This document shows, piece after piece, positions 52,280 through 63,425 of a DNA stretch of 64,000 bases; positions within the stretch are counted from its first letter, which is position 1, and each line of letters opens with the position of its first letter. The DNA comes from Candidatus Accumulibacter conexus (GTDB lineage Bacteria > Pseudomonadota > Gammaproteobacteria > Burkholderiales > Rhodocyclaceae), in NCBI GenBank assembly GCA_017592775.1, contig JAGFNJ010000001.1, positions 62,001 to 126,000 of the forward strand. Reading direction: 5' to 3'. The notes under the pieces were generated by a model that did not search any database, was not told the origin of the DNA, and worked only from the letters and a program-made list of their open reading frames with translations. A program made the translations under genes and the position numbers.

Positions 52280-53631
52280 TGCTTGTCGTCTCCGTTCTCG
52301 TTCTTGTCGTTCCTGGCACCGAGGTTGCGCAGCTCGTCACGAACCAGGTTGATGTGCTCGCGCAAAGTGTAAAGCAGATCGCTGAAGGCCAGCGGAATCT
52401 TGAGCGTACTCGCCGTCTCCTCGATCGCCTGCAGCTTGCGCGCGTACTCGTCGTGTCGTGCCGGATCGTCCTGCTGCCGCAGGTCGCTCTCGAGCAACTT
52501 GAGGTCACCATAGCAGCGGATGATCTTCGAACGGACGCGCCAGCTGTAGATCGACGGCGCGAACTTGAGCAAAGGCAGCGACAGCATGATCAGCGGCAGG
52601 ACCATGACGAACAGACGCTCGACGAGTACGGCTACCCAGAAAGGCAGGTAGCGCTGCAGGAAGGGTGGTCCCGACTTGTAGTAGCGCTCCGCTTCGGGCG
52701 ACAGCGCGAAGCTGCGATCGCGATACGCCGGGAACTCGCCGGCACGCTGGAAGAAGCCGCCCTTGCCGTTGACCTCGGTCATCGCCTGCAGCAGCAGGCT
52801 GGCCAGCGCCGGGTGCAGATCCGCGCGGACGATGACGTTGGCAGTGGTCGCCAGCAGCACCGTGTCGCGCGGTGGCAGGTCGCGGACGAGGTTCACGACG
52901 CCGCGCGGCAGGACGATCTTCGACAGGAACGGGAACAGCCGCAGGTAGGCATCGGCCTGGCTGAAGCTGACCACGCGCAGACCAGGCGAACGCAGCATCA
53001 CCTGCACGACGGGTGCCTCCTGTGCGGCGACGATGAACGCGGCATCGATCTCCTCGCGCTGCAGGGCCTCGGCTGCACTCAGCCCGGCCAGCGGCAGCAG
53101 GTTGGGGCTGTCGCTCTTGATTTCGTTGGCGGCGAGCAGTTGCAGCGCCAGGCCGCGGATGCCGCTGCCATCCTCGCCGACGGCAATGCGCCGGCCGTCG
53201 AGATGATGGAGCTTGTCCACGCGCTGCTGGCCACGGTAGAACACCCACACCGGTTCGTAGGCGACGCTGCCCAGCGAGCGCAGCGGACCGGGCTCGTCGT
53301 CGTCCTCACCCGCTGGCCTGGCAACCACCCCGCCCTGGACGAAGGCGACATCGGCTTCGCCGTTCTCGAGACGCCGGACGTTCTCGTGGGAACCGGCCGA
53401 GTTCCTGACGTCGAGGGTGATCCCCTTGCTGGCGAGCACGGCGGCATAGCGCTGGGCATAGGCATGGTAGGCGCCGGCCTCGCTGCCGGTGCTGATGGTG
53501 ATCCGTCGTGGCGGCTCGGGGGCAACGAACTGGTAGGCAACGACGAGGCCGACGGCGGTGACCAGGATGATCGGCCACGCCGTCGCCAGCATGAAGCGCA
53601 GCGCGATCAGGCGGGCACGCAGGCGCTCCAT
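52276..53631 (-). CDS. Membrane-anchored TAXI-family (TRAP type) binding protein
   Basis: This 451-residue protein has an N-terminal membrane anchor (MLATAWPIILVTAVGLVVAY) and a TAXI periplasmic binding domain (about 42-330, with ITISTGSEAGAYHAYAQRYA, NGEADVAFVQGGV, DGRRIAVGEDGSGIRGLALQ). A second membrane segment (YLPFWVAVLVERLFVMVLPL, about 345-380) leads to a cytoplasmic helical tail. Ordinary TAXI proteins are soluble and work with a TRAP permease; none is encoded here. The two membrane anchors and coiled tail suggest a sensor or structural role instead. It overlaps parA (3') and the oxidoreductase gene (5') by 3-4 bp. The ATG at 53631 is preferred; frame further upstream lies inside the oxidoreductase. 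Confidence 0.85.
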   Translation of the reverse strand: MERLRARLIALRFMLATAWPIILVTAVGLVVAYQFVAPEPPRRITISTGSEAGAYHAYAQRYAAVLASKGITLDVRNSAGSHENVRRLENGEADVAFVQGGVVARPAGEDDDEPGPLRSLGSVAYEPVWVFYRGQQRVDKLHHLDGRRIAVGEDGSGIRGLALQLLAANEIKSDSPNLLPLAGLSAAEALQREEIDAAFIVAAQEAPVVQVMLRSPGLRVVSFSQADAYLRLFPFLSKIVLPRGVVNLVRDLPPRDTVLLATTANVIVRADLHPALASLLLQAMTEVNGKGGFFQRAGEFPAYRDRSFALSPEAERYYKSGPPFLQRYLPFWVAVLVERLFVMVLPLIMLSLPLLKFAPSIYSWRVRSKIIRCYGDLKLLESDLRQQDDPARHDEYARKLQAIEETASTLKIPLAFSDLLYTLREHINLVRDELRNLGARNDKNENGDDKQ

Positions 53632-54605
53632 CAGGGCAGCAGGACGGTCGAGCCCGTATGCCTGCGCGCTTCGAGATCGCGATGGGCGTTGACGACGTCT
53701 GCCAGCGGGTAGGTCTGGTTGATCTCGACCCTCAGCTTGCCGGCGGCGACGACGGCGAACAGATCGGCGCCAAGGGCCAGCAGGTCCTCGCGCCGCGCCG
53801 TGTAATGCATCAGGGTCGGCCTGGTGAGGAAGAGCGAACCCTTCTGTGACAGCAGCAGCGGGTCGAACGCTGGCACCGGGCCGGATGCATTGCCGAAGCT
53901 GACCATCATGCCGCAGGTTCGCAGGCAGTCGAGCGAGCCGGCGAAGGTGTCCTTGCCGACGCCGTCGTACACCACGGCGACTCCTTCGCCATCGGTGATC
54001 TCGCGCACCCGGCGCGGAAAGTCCTCGCGTGTGTAGTCGATGACGTGATCGCAGCCGTGGGCCGCGGCGAGGGCGGCCTTGGCCGCGTTCGAGACGGTGC
54101 CGATGACGGTGGCGCCGAGCGCCTTCGCCCACTGGCAGGCAAGCAGTCCGACGCCGCCGGCGGCGGCGTGGATCAGCACGGCGTCACCGGGCTGCACGCG
54201 ATAGGTGCGGCGCAGCAGGTAGGCGCTGGTCAGTCCCTGCAGCATCATCGCCGCTGCCGGCATGAAGTCGATCGTCTCCGGCAGCTTGAGCAAGCGGTCG
54301 GCGGGCAGGCAGCGCACCTGGCTGTAGGCGCCGACCGGGCCGCCGGCGTAGGCCACGCGATCGCCGGGGCAGAAGTCGCTGACCGCGCTGCCGACCGCCT
54401 CGACGACGCCCGCCGCCTCGAGGCCGAGGCCGTTCGGCAGTTGCAGCGGGTAGAGGCCGCTGCGGTGGTAGATGTCGATGTAGTTGAGGCCGACCGCCCG
54501 GTGGCGGACGCGCACCTCACTGGGCTGCGGGTCGCCGATCGCGACCTCCTCCCAGGACATGACTTCGGGGCCCCCGGTGCGATGGATACGAATGGCGAAT
54601 GGCAT
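53631..54605 (-). CDS. NADPH:quinone oxidoreductase (zinc-independent MDR family)
   Basis: This 324-residue enzyme of the medium-chain dehydrogenase family starts MPFAIRIHRTGGPEVMSWEE. It shows VGLNYIDIYHRSGLYPLQLP and the NADPH-binding loop HAAAGGVGLLACQWAKALGA, followed by TVSNAAKAALAAAHGCDHVI. The cysteines that bind zinc in alcohol dehydrogenases are absent, matching quinone reductases of the QorA type. It heads a coupled trio with the TAXI and ParA genes. The upstream 246 bp to uvrD carry no recognised feature apart from an isolated DnaA-box-like sequence and short repeats. Confidence 0.92.
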   Translation of the reverse strand: MPFAIRIHRTGGPEVMSWEEVAIGDPQPSEVRVRHRAVGLNYIDIYHRSGLYPLQLPNGLGLEAAGVVEAVGSAVSDFCPGDRVAYAGGPVGAYSQVRCLPADRLLKLPETIDFMPAAAMMLQGLTSAYLLRRTYRVQPGDAVLIHAAAGGVGLLACQWAKALGATVIGTVSNAAKAALAAAHGCDHVIDYTREDFPRRVREITDGEGVAVVYDGVGKDTFAGSLDCLRTCGMMVSFGNASGPVPAFDPLLLSQKGSLFLTRPTLMHYTARREDLLALGADLFAVVAAGKLRVEINQTYPLADVVNAHRDLEARRHTGSTVLLP

Positions 54606-54840
54606 GAAAGTCTCCTCGGCATGGCGAACGTGACAGTCTAGTGCGCCGCCCGCTTCTTAGGCAAGCACGAAAACTCCTTTGCCGGCTGCCACTTGCAGCA
54701 TTTCAGAGACAGTCGTGCACAGGCTTGTCCACAAGATCGGGGGCAAAAGCGGCAGCGGCGACGGCCCGCCGTTCGTTCGCTCGCGCCTTGCCTCCCGGCT
54801 GCGCCGCGACGATGGCCCAGTGGGCGCGCGCAGGCAGGGT

Positions 54841-54871
54841 TCAGGCGGGGGTCAGGCGGGGGTCAGGCGGG
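54841..54871. repeat. 11-bp tandem repeat at the 3' end of uvrD
   Basis: Three head-to-tail copies of TCAGGCGGGGG (the third ending in GCGGGCC) lie across the uvrD stop. Each copy carries a TCA, a TGA on the minus strand, and because the unit is 11 bp the three stops fall in different frames. The uvrD stop is the one in the middle copy. Confidence 0.8.
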
Positions 54872-57026
54872 CCATGCTCAAGGCGAGCCACTTCATGCCG
54901 CCGCTGCCGAAATTGATCTGCACGCGCGCCTGCTCGCCGGAACCCTCGCTGGCGATGATGACGCCGACACCAAAACGGGCGTGGCGGACGCTCTGGCCAA
55001 TGCGCAGCCCGCTGTCGCTGGCCGCCTGGTAGCTGCCGGTCGACGTGCTCGTCGCGCGCGTCGCGCTGCGCGGACGGCTGCTGCGACGCAACAGCTCGGC
55101 CGGCAGTTCGTCGAGGAACAGCGACGGCAGGGAGTAGCGCGTCTGGCCATGCAACAGGCGCGTTTGCGCATGCGTCAGGTAGAGCCGGCGGCGCGCACGC
55201 GTGACGGCGACGTACATCAGTCGACGCTCCTCCTCGATGCCGTCGCGCTCCTGCGCGGCGTTCTCGTGCGGAAAGAGGCCCTGTTCGAGGCCGGTGATGA
55301 AAACGACATCGAACTCGAGTCCCTTGGCCGAGTGCACGGTCATCAGTTGCACGGCTTCCTGGTCGTCGCCGGCCTGATGCTCGCCGGCTTCGAGCGAAGC
55401 GTGCGCGAGAAAGGCGGCGAGGTGGTCGCCAGCGCTGCGGCCGCTCTCGTCCGTCAGCGCCGCCGTGTCGTCAGTAACGAAAACGGTCGCCGCGTTGATC
55501 AGTTCGTCGAGGTTCTCCAGCCGGTCCTGGCCGTCCCTGTCACTCAGGTAATGCTGCCGCAGGCCGCTGCGATCGATGACCTGCTCGATCACCTCCGGCA
55601 GCGGCAGCGTCGCCGTTTCGCCGCGCAGTGCCTCGATCAGCGCAATGAAGCGGGCGATGGCGCTGCCGCTCTTGCCGGGAAGGCTCGCGGCGGCGTTGTA
55701 GAGGCTCGACTGCGTCGCGCGGGCCGCCTCCTGCAGCGACTCGATGCTGCGCGTGCCGATTCCCCGCGTGGGAAAATTGACGACCCTGGAGAAGGCCGTG
55801 TCGTCATCGGGGTTGACGATCAGGCGCAGGTAGGCGAGCGCATGCCGGATCTCCTGGCGGTCGAAGAAGCGCAGCCCGCCGTGCACCCGATACGGGATGG
55901 CAGCCGTGAAGAGCTGGTGCTCGAGGACCCGCGACTGCGCGTTCGACCGGTAGAGGAGGGCGATCTGCTGCCGGGAAACGCCTTCCCGGACCAGTTCGCC
56001 GATCTCGTCGACGATCTGGCGCGCTTCGTCGGCGTCGGAGAAGGCCTCGTAGACCCGTATGGGTTCGCCGGCGCCGGCTTCGGTCCACAGGTTCTTGCCG
56101 AGGCGGCCACGATTCTGCCTGATCAGCGCGTTGGCGGCGTCCAGGATGTTGCCCTGCGAACGGTAGTTCTGCTCCAGGCGAATGACGCTGGCCAGCTCGA
56201 ATTCGCGCTGCAGGTCGCGCATGTTGCCGATCTCGGCGCCACGAAAGGCGTAGATCGACTGGTCGTCATCGCCAACGGCGAAGAGGCATGCCGCGGGCAC
56301 CTCCGGATGGGCGCTGCCGTGCCCGGCGAGCAGTTTCAGCCAGGCGTACTGGAGGCGGTTGGTGTCCTGGAATTCGTCGACCAGGATGTGCCGGAAGCGT
56401 GCCTGGTAGTGTCGACGCAGTGGCTCGTTGCGCTGCAGCAGTTCGTACGAGCGCAGCAGGAGCTCGGCGAAGTCGACGACGCCTTCGCGCTGGCACTGTC
56501 GCTCATACTCGACGTACCATTCGATGCGGCGACTGGTGTAGTGGTCGTAGGCCTCCGCCTGCGCCGCACGGATTCCCTGCTCCTTGTGGGCGTTGATGAA
56601 GTGCATCAGCTCGCGCGGCGGATACTTCTGCTCATCGACGGCGAGCGCCTTGAGCAGGCGCTTGATCGCCGCCAGCTGGTCGGCGGCATCGAGAATCTGG
56701 AATTGCGCCGGCAGCCCGGCTTCGCGATGATGCGCCCGCAGCAGGCGATTGCACAGCCCGTGGAAGGTGCCGATCCACATGCCGCGGGTGTTGATCGGCA
56801 GCATCGCCGCCAGGCGGGTCAGCATTTCCTTCGCCGCCTTGTTGGTGAAGGTCACGGCGAGGATTCCCGCGGGGCCGACCTGGCCGGTCGAGATCAGCCA
56901 GGCGATGCGCGTCGTCAGCACGCGCGTCTTGCCGCTGCCGGCTCCGGCAAGGATCAGCGCATGCTGCGGCGGCAGGGTGACGGCGGCGAGCTGCGGCGCG
57001 TTGAGATGGGCAAGCAGGTCGGACAT
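54852..57026 (-). CDS. uvrD: DNA helicase II, UvrD
   Basis: UvrD is a superfamily 1 3'-5' helicase acting in nucleotide-excision and mismatch repair. The 724 residues show motif I (LILAGAGSGKTRVLTTRIAW), motif Ia (ILAVTFTNKAAKEM), motif II (ILVDEFQDTNRLQY), motif III (AVGDDDQSIYAFRGA), motif IV (VIRLEQNYRSQGNI), motif V (VQLMTVHSAKGLEFDVVFIT) and motif VI (EERRLMYVAVTRARRRLYL). The C-terminus carries a small Tudor-like domain (IGQSVRHARFGVGVIIA) that in UvrD contacts RNA polymerase. The size agrees with E. coli UvrD (720). The start MSDLLAHLNAPQLAAV is clear. Confidence 0.95.
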   Translation of the reverse strand: MSDLLAHLNAPQLAAVTLPPQHALILAGAGSGKTRVLTTRIAWLISTGQVGPAGILAVTFTNKAAKEMLTRLAAMLPINTRGMWIGTFHGLCNRLLRAHHREAGLPAQFQILDAADQLAAIKRLLKALAVDEQKYPPRELMHFINAHKEQGIRAAQAEAYDHYTSRRIEWYVEYERQCQREGVVDFAELLLRSYELLQRNEPLRRHYQARFRHILVDEFQDTNRLQYAWLKLLAGHGSAHPEVPAACLFAVGDDDQSIYAFRGAEIGNMRDLQREFELASVIRLEQNYRSQGNILDAANALIRQNRGRLGKNLWTEAGAGEPIRVYEAFSDADEARQIVDEIGELVREGVSRQQIALLYRSNAQSRVLEHQLFTAAIPYRVHGGLRFFDRQEIRHALAYLRLIVNPDDDTAFSRVVNFPTRGIGTRSIESLQEAARATQSSLYNAAASLPGKSGSAIARFIALIEALRGETATLPLPEVIEQVIDRSGLRQHYLSDRDGQDRLENLDELINAATVFVTDDTAALTDESGRSAGDHLAAFLAHASLEAGEHQAGDDQEAVQLMTVHSAKGLEFDVVFITGLEQGLFPHENAAQERDGIEEERRLMYVAVTRARRRLYLTHAQTRLLHGQTRYSLPSLFLDELPAELLRRSSRPRSATRATSTSTGSYQAASDSGLRIGQSVRHARFGVGVIIASEGSGEQARVQINFGSGGMKWLALSMARLTPA

Positions 57027-57380
57027 CTATCGCTCCAGGCGCGTCGGGTGCGGCCGATTATAGCCCGCGGGTCGCCGCCGCGAGTCGTCTTTCGCCGGTC
57101 GCCGGGAGGGCACCCTGGTGCTGCGGGCGGAGCCGCCGGCGCGGATCACAGGCGGCATGCTGCCCGCGTCTTTCTGTCCGGATGGTCGGCAGCGGTGCCG
57201 GCAACAGCGGTTCCACGCCGCGGCTCGAACACCGGGCACGCGGCCAGCAGCAGCGGCATCCGTGGCAGGACTCAAGCTCTGGTCCGTCGCTGCCGTTATG
57301 CGTACCATGCGGGTGTCCGTGGCAGCCGGTCTGCTGGCGCGACGCCTGCCGCCAGCCGATCCTGTGGAGGAGAGACAGCC
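57027..57380. other. Non-coding gap between uvrD and the rhodanese gene
   Basis: This 354-bp divergent gap is GC-rich. No tRNA, repeat, terminator or convincing promoter box was found. A frame that is open through it on the plus strand runs antisense across uvrD and is taken as a chance frame. Promoters for both neighbours should lie here. Confidence 0.5.
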
Positions 57381-57842
57381 ATGTCAGTCAGCGCAATCAT
57401 CACGCTCGCCAGCATCCTCGCGCTCGCTTGCACGGCGGGCCTTGCCGACGAGATCCGCCCGGAGACGCCGACCAGCATCAGCGGCGCCAGGGTGATCAGT
57501 GTCGACCAGGCCAAGGCTTTGCTCGACCAGAAGGCGGCTACCTTCATCGATGTGCGCAGCCCGCTCAACTACGGCAAGGGCCACCTGCCCGGCGCCATCC
57601 TCGTTGCCTACAAGGAAAGGAGCGAGTACGCAGCCAGCTTTGACCCGGCTCAGGACCGCTTCGATCTCGCTCTGCTGCCGGCAGAAAGGAGTGCGAGCAT
57701 CGTCTTCTACAGCGACGGGGCGCGTGGCTGGAAGTCGTACAAGGCGGCAGTCCTCGCGCTCAGGGCTGGTCATCGCAAGGTGCTCTGGATGCGCGACGGT
57801 TTTTCCGCCTGGACGGCCGCGAAGCTGCCGATCGAGCAGTGA
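57381..57842 (+). CDS. Secreted rhodanese-fold protein without catalytic cysteine
   Basis: This 153-residue protein has a signal peptide (MSVSAIITLASILALACTAG) and a rhodanese-like domain: VDQAKALLDQKAATFIDVRS, the YGKGHLPGAILVAYKE loop, IVFYSDGARGWKSYKAAVLA and MRDGFSAWTAAKLP. In active enzymes the residue after 'VFY' is the persulfide-forming Cys; here it is Ser111, and the second Cys often found five residues later is Gly. Sulfur transfer is therefore not expected. The fold may bind a ligand or sense redox or sulfur species. GGAGGAGAG precedes the ATG. It lies 10 bp before a hybrid kinase gene in the same direction. Confidence 0.87.
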   Translation: MSVSAIITLASILALACTAGLADEIRPETPTSISGARVISVDQAKALLDQKAATFIDVRSPLNYGKGHLPGAILVAYKERSEYAASFDPAQDRFDLALLPAERSASIVFYSDGARGWKSYKAAVLALRAGHRKVLWMRDGFSAWTAAKLPIEQ

Positions 57843-57852
57843 GCCGAACTGC

Positions 57853-60681
<2,829 letters not shown>

Positions 60682-60734
60682 GCCGCAGCGGCTGCCTCCG
60701 GTGTCGTCGGTCAACTTCGGGCCGCTGCCGCTGT

Positions 60735-61385
60735 TCAGGGCAACCCCGGCAGGCGCCGCGCGCTCGTTGCCGGGCAGCGGCAGATGCCGCTCTCGGTGAC
60801 GATCAGGTCCAGCGGTTCGTCGTGCGGCTCGGGATGTACCGAGGCAAGACGCGACAGCTCGAAGCCGACACCGATTGCCAGTGGCCGCGGGCGCAGGCTG
60901 GCGAGCGTGCGATCGAAGTAGCCGCCGCCGTAGCCAAGGCGGAAGCCGGCGGCGTCGAAGCCGATGACCGGGATCAGCAGCGCTTGCGGCGGCACCGGTT
61001 CGCCGCTGGCCGGCACCGGGATACCGTAGCGGTCGGTGGTCATCGCCGCGCCTGGCGACCAGGCGCGAAAGGCGAGGCCGCCGTCGGCAGCGACGACGAC
61101 CGGCAGCAGCGCCATGAAACCGGGATCGCCCTGGCGATGCCAGTGCGCGATCAGCGGCCGCAGATCCGGTTCGTTGTCACGTGGCCAGCAGAAGCCGACC
61201 CGCAGGGCGGCGAGTCTGGGGAGCGAGTCCTGCAGCAGGCCACGGATCACCATTGAGAGCCGTGCACACTCGTCCGCCGGCAGCGCGCGGCGACGCGCCA
61301 GCAGCGATCGGCGCAATGTTCGCCGCTCGTCGGGACTGGCCGCGGTCTCGTCGGCAGCGCCGCCGGACATGAAGCCGCTGGGCAT
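60735..61385 (-). CDS. 5-formyltetrahydrofolate cyclo-ligase
   Basis: This enzyme (YgfA/MTHFS family) converts 5-formyl-THF to 5,10-methenyl-THF with ATP. The 216 residues have the basic N-terminal helix (RRTLRRSLLARRRAL), VGFCWPRDNEPDLRPLI, LLIPVIGFDAAGFRLGYGGG followed by YFDRTLA, and AIGVGFELSRL with HDEPLDLIVTE near the end. A GAGG eight bases upstream supports the ATG at 61385. It diverges from slt across 44 bp. In gammaproteobacteria this gene follows the 6S RNA gene; none is apparent beside it here. Confidence 0.93.
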   Translation of the reverse strand: MPSGFMSGGAADETAASPDERRTLRRSLLARRRALPADECARLSMVIRGLLQDSLPRLAALRVGFCWPRDNEPDLRPLIAHWHRQGDPGFMALLPVVVAADGGLAFRAWSPGAAMTTDRYGIPVPASGEPVPPQALLIPVIGFDAAGFRLGYGGGYFDRTLASLRPRPLAIGVGFELSRLASVHPEPHDEPLDLIVTESGICRCPATSARRLPGLP

Positions 61386-61429
61386 GTGTTATCCTCGACG
61401 GCGCCATCATTCGAAAGCCTCAGCTTAGC

Positions 61430-63385
61430 ATGAACCTCCTGTCGACGACCCTCCTGCTGCTGCTCCTGTCTTTCGCTCCGACCACGGTCGTGCTGCGGCA
61501 CGCCGCGGCGCAGTCTGCCGATGACCAGTTCCTGGCTGCCCGCGAAGCGGCGCGGACGGGCGACCGCTCGCGGCTCGAGCGGCTGGCGCCGGCGCTGCAT
61601 GGCTACGAACTCGAACCCTACGTCGATTACTGGCTGCTCGTTCCCGACCTGAAGGACGCCGACCCGGAGGTGGTGAGGGCTTTCCTGGCTCGGCACGAGA
61701 ACTCATACATCGCCGAGAAGCTGCGCGGCGACTGGTTGCGGCAGCTCGCCCGCAAGCAGCAGTGGGATCTTTTCGCTGCCGAGTACGCACGCCTGCTGCA
61801 GCCCGATCAGGAGCTGGCGTGCCACGCGCTGCAGGGACGCCTGGCACGCGGCGACGCGAAAGCGCTCGATGATGCCCTGCCGCTCTGGCTGAGCGCGCTC
61901 GAGCCGCCCGAGTCCTGTTACGGCGTGTTCGAGGCATTGATCGTCGGCAAGCGCGTCCTCGCCGATGCGGTCTGGGCACGCGTTCGCCGCCAGTTCGAGG
62001 CGAACAAGATCCCTGCCGCGCTCTACACCATGAACTATCTGCCACCCAGCCAGACGCCGGAGCGCAAGCTGGCGCAGACGGTTGCCGATTCACCGCTGCC
62101 CTGGCTGATCAAACTGCCGGGTGATTTCTCCGGCAATCGCATGCAGCGCGAGCTGGCGGCCCTGGCGATCCAGCGCATCGCGCGCAACGAACCACAGGTG
62201 GCTGCCAGTCAGCTCGAGCGGATCGGTGCGTCGATGCGCAGCGGCGAGAAGTCCTGGGCCTGGAGCCAGGTTGCCCGGCAGGCGGCGCAGCGGCACCTGC
62301 CGGAGGCAATGGACTGGTATCGCCTGGCCGGCGATGCGCCGCTGTCCGATGAGGTTGCGGAATGGAAGGTGCGTGCCGCGTTGCGGGTGCAGGACTGGGG
62401 GAGCGTGCGCGCGACGATCGAGAGCATGCCGCCGGCGCTGGCAGCACAGCCGGCGTGGGTCTACTGGCTGGGTCGCGCGTACCGTGCCGGCGGTCGGCTC
62501 GAGGAGGCGAACGCGCTGTTCGGCCGCATCGCCGGCCAGCCGGACTTCTACGGCAGTCTGGCCAACGATGAACTCGGCCGGCCGACGACGCCGCCGCCAA
62601 AAGCGCCGCCGGCAAGCCGCGAGGAACTGGCGCAGGTGGCCGCGATCCCTGCTGTCCAGAGGGCACAGGCCTTCTTTCGCCTGAATCTGCGCACCGAGGG
62701 GGTGCGCGAGTGGAGCTGGGCGTTGCGCGGCATGAGCGACCGCGAACTCCTGGCGGCGTCCGAGATTGCCGTGCGCTCGGGCAACTACGACCGGGCGATC
62801 GCGGCAGCCGATCGGACGCGCAACGAGCACGACTATTCGCTGCGCTACTTGGCGCCCTACGGTGACCAGGTGCGGCCGGCTGCACGCAATCAGGCGCTCG
62901 ACGACGCCTGGGTGTACGGCCTGATGCGCCAGGAGAGCCGCTTCATCAGCAGCGCGCGATCGCATGTCGGTGCTTCCGGGTTGATGCAGCTGATGCCGGC
63001 GACCGCCAAGTGGGTGGCGAACAAGATCGGTCTCAAGGATTTCCATCAGGGTCGCGTGAACGATCCGGAAACCAACCTGCTGCTCGGCACCACCTACATG
63101 CGGCTGGTACTCGAGAGTCTCGACAATCACCCGGTGCTCGCCTCGGCGGCGTACAACGCCGGGCCGGGTCGCGCCCGGCGATGGCGTGCCGAGCGCCCGC
63201 TCGAGGGAGCGATCTACGCCGAAACCATCCCCTTCAGCGAAACCAGGGATTACGTGAAGAAGGTGATGAACAACTCGATCTACTATGCGGCGCTGTTCGA
63301 CGGCAAGCCACAGACGCTGAAGAACCGGCTCGGCGTCATCGCTCCGCGCACCGGTGGCGAGGCCAGGGGCGAAGATTTGCCTTAG
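61430..63385 (+). CDS. slt: Soluble lytic murein transglycosylase Slt
   Basis: Slt cleaves peptidoglycan in the periplasm. The 651 residues have a signal peptide (LLSTTLLLLLLSFAPTTVVL), a long superhelical domain of alpha-helical repeats (about 30-450) and a C-terminal lysozyme-like domain. The hydrolase domain has the catalytic Glu in YGLMRQESRFISSARSHVGA and the conserved SGLMQLMPATAKW, TNLLLGTTYMRLVLESLDNH and ASAAYNAGPGRARRW. The length matches E. coli Slt70. It is the second lytic transglycosylase in the window after mltA. An NDUFA9-like gene follows 40 bp later. Confidence 0.95.
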   Translation: MNLLSTTLLLLLLSFAPTTVVLRHAAAQSADDQFLAAREAARTGDRSRLERLAPALHGYELEPYVDYWLLVPDLKDADPEVVRAFLARHENSYIAEKLRGDWLRQLARKQQWDLFAAEYARLLQPDQELACHALQGRLARGDAKALDDALPLWLSALEPPESCYGVFEALIVGKRVLADAVWARVRRQFEANKIPAALYTMNYLPPSQTPERKLAQTVADSPLPWLIKLPGDFSGNRMQRELAALAIQRIARNEPQVAASQLERIGASMRSGEKSWAWSQVARQAAQRHLPEAMDWYRLAGDAPLSDEVAEWKVRAALRVQDWGSVRATIESMPPALAAQPAWVYWLGRAYRAGGRLEEANALFGRIAGQPDFYGSLANDELGRPTTPPPKAPPASREELAQVAAIPAVQRAQAFFRLNLRTEGVREWSWALRGMSDRELLAASEIAVRSGNYDRAIAAADRTRNEHDYSLRYLAPYGDQVRPAARNQALDDAWVYGLMRQESRFISSARSHVGASGLMQLMPATAKWVANKIGLKDFHQGRVNDPETNLLLGTTYMRLVLESLDNHPVLASAAYNAGPGRARRWRAERPLEGAIYAETIPFSETRDYVKKVMNNSIYYAALFDGKPQTLKNRLGVIAPRTGGEARGEDLP

Positions 63386-63425
63386 AATGTCGCCTTCCCG
63401 ACTTCTCCTTTCTCGGCAGGATGCT

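Noticed and set aside
54725..54733. DnaA-box-like TTGTCCACA in the gap upstream of the oxidoreductase gene
   Set aside because: It is a single copy with one mismatch to the strong box, with no AT-rich element, cluster of boxes or origin-linked genes around it.
54693..57842. An open frame of over 1000 codons on the plus strand, antisense to uvrD and running into the rhodanese gene
   Set aside because: Only its last 153 codons (from 57381) match a family. The rest is the complement of a conserved helicase gene and reads as Arg/Gln/Ala-rich sequence typical of antisense frames in GC-rich DNA.
61386..61429. Possible 6S RNA gene next to the 5-formyltetrahydrofolate cyclo-ligase gene
   Set aside because: The gap is only 44 bp and the other flank is 53 bp, far too short for a 6S RNA of about 180 bases.
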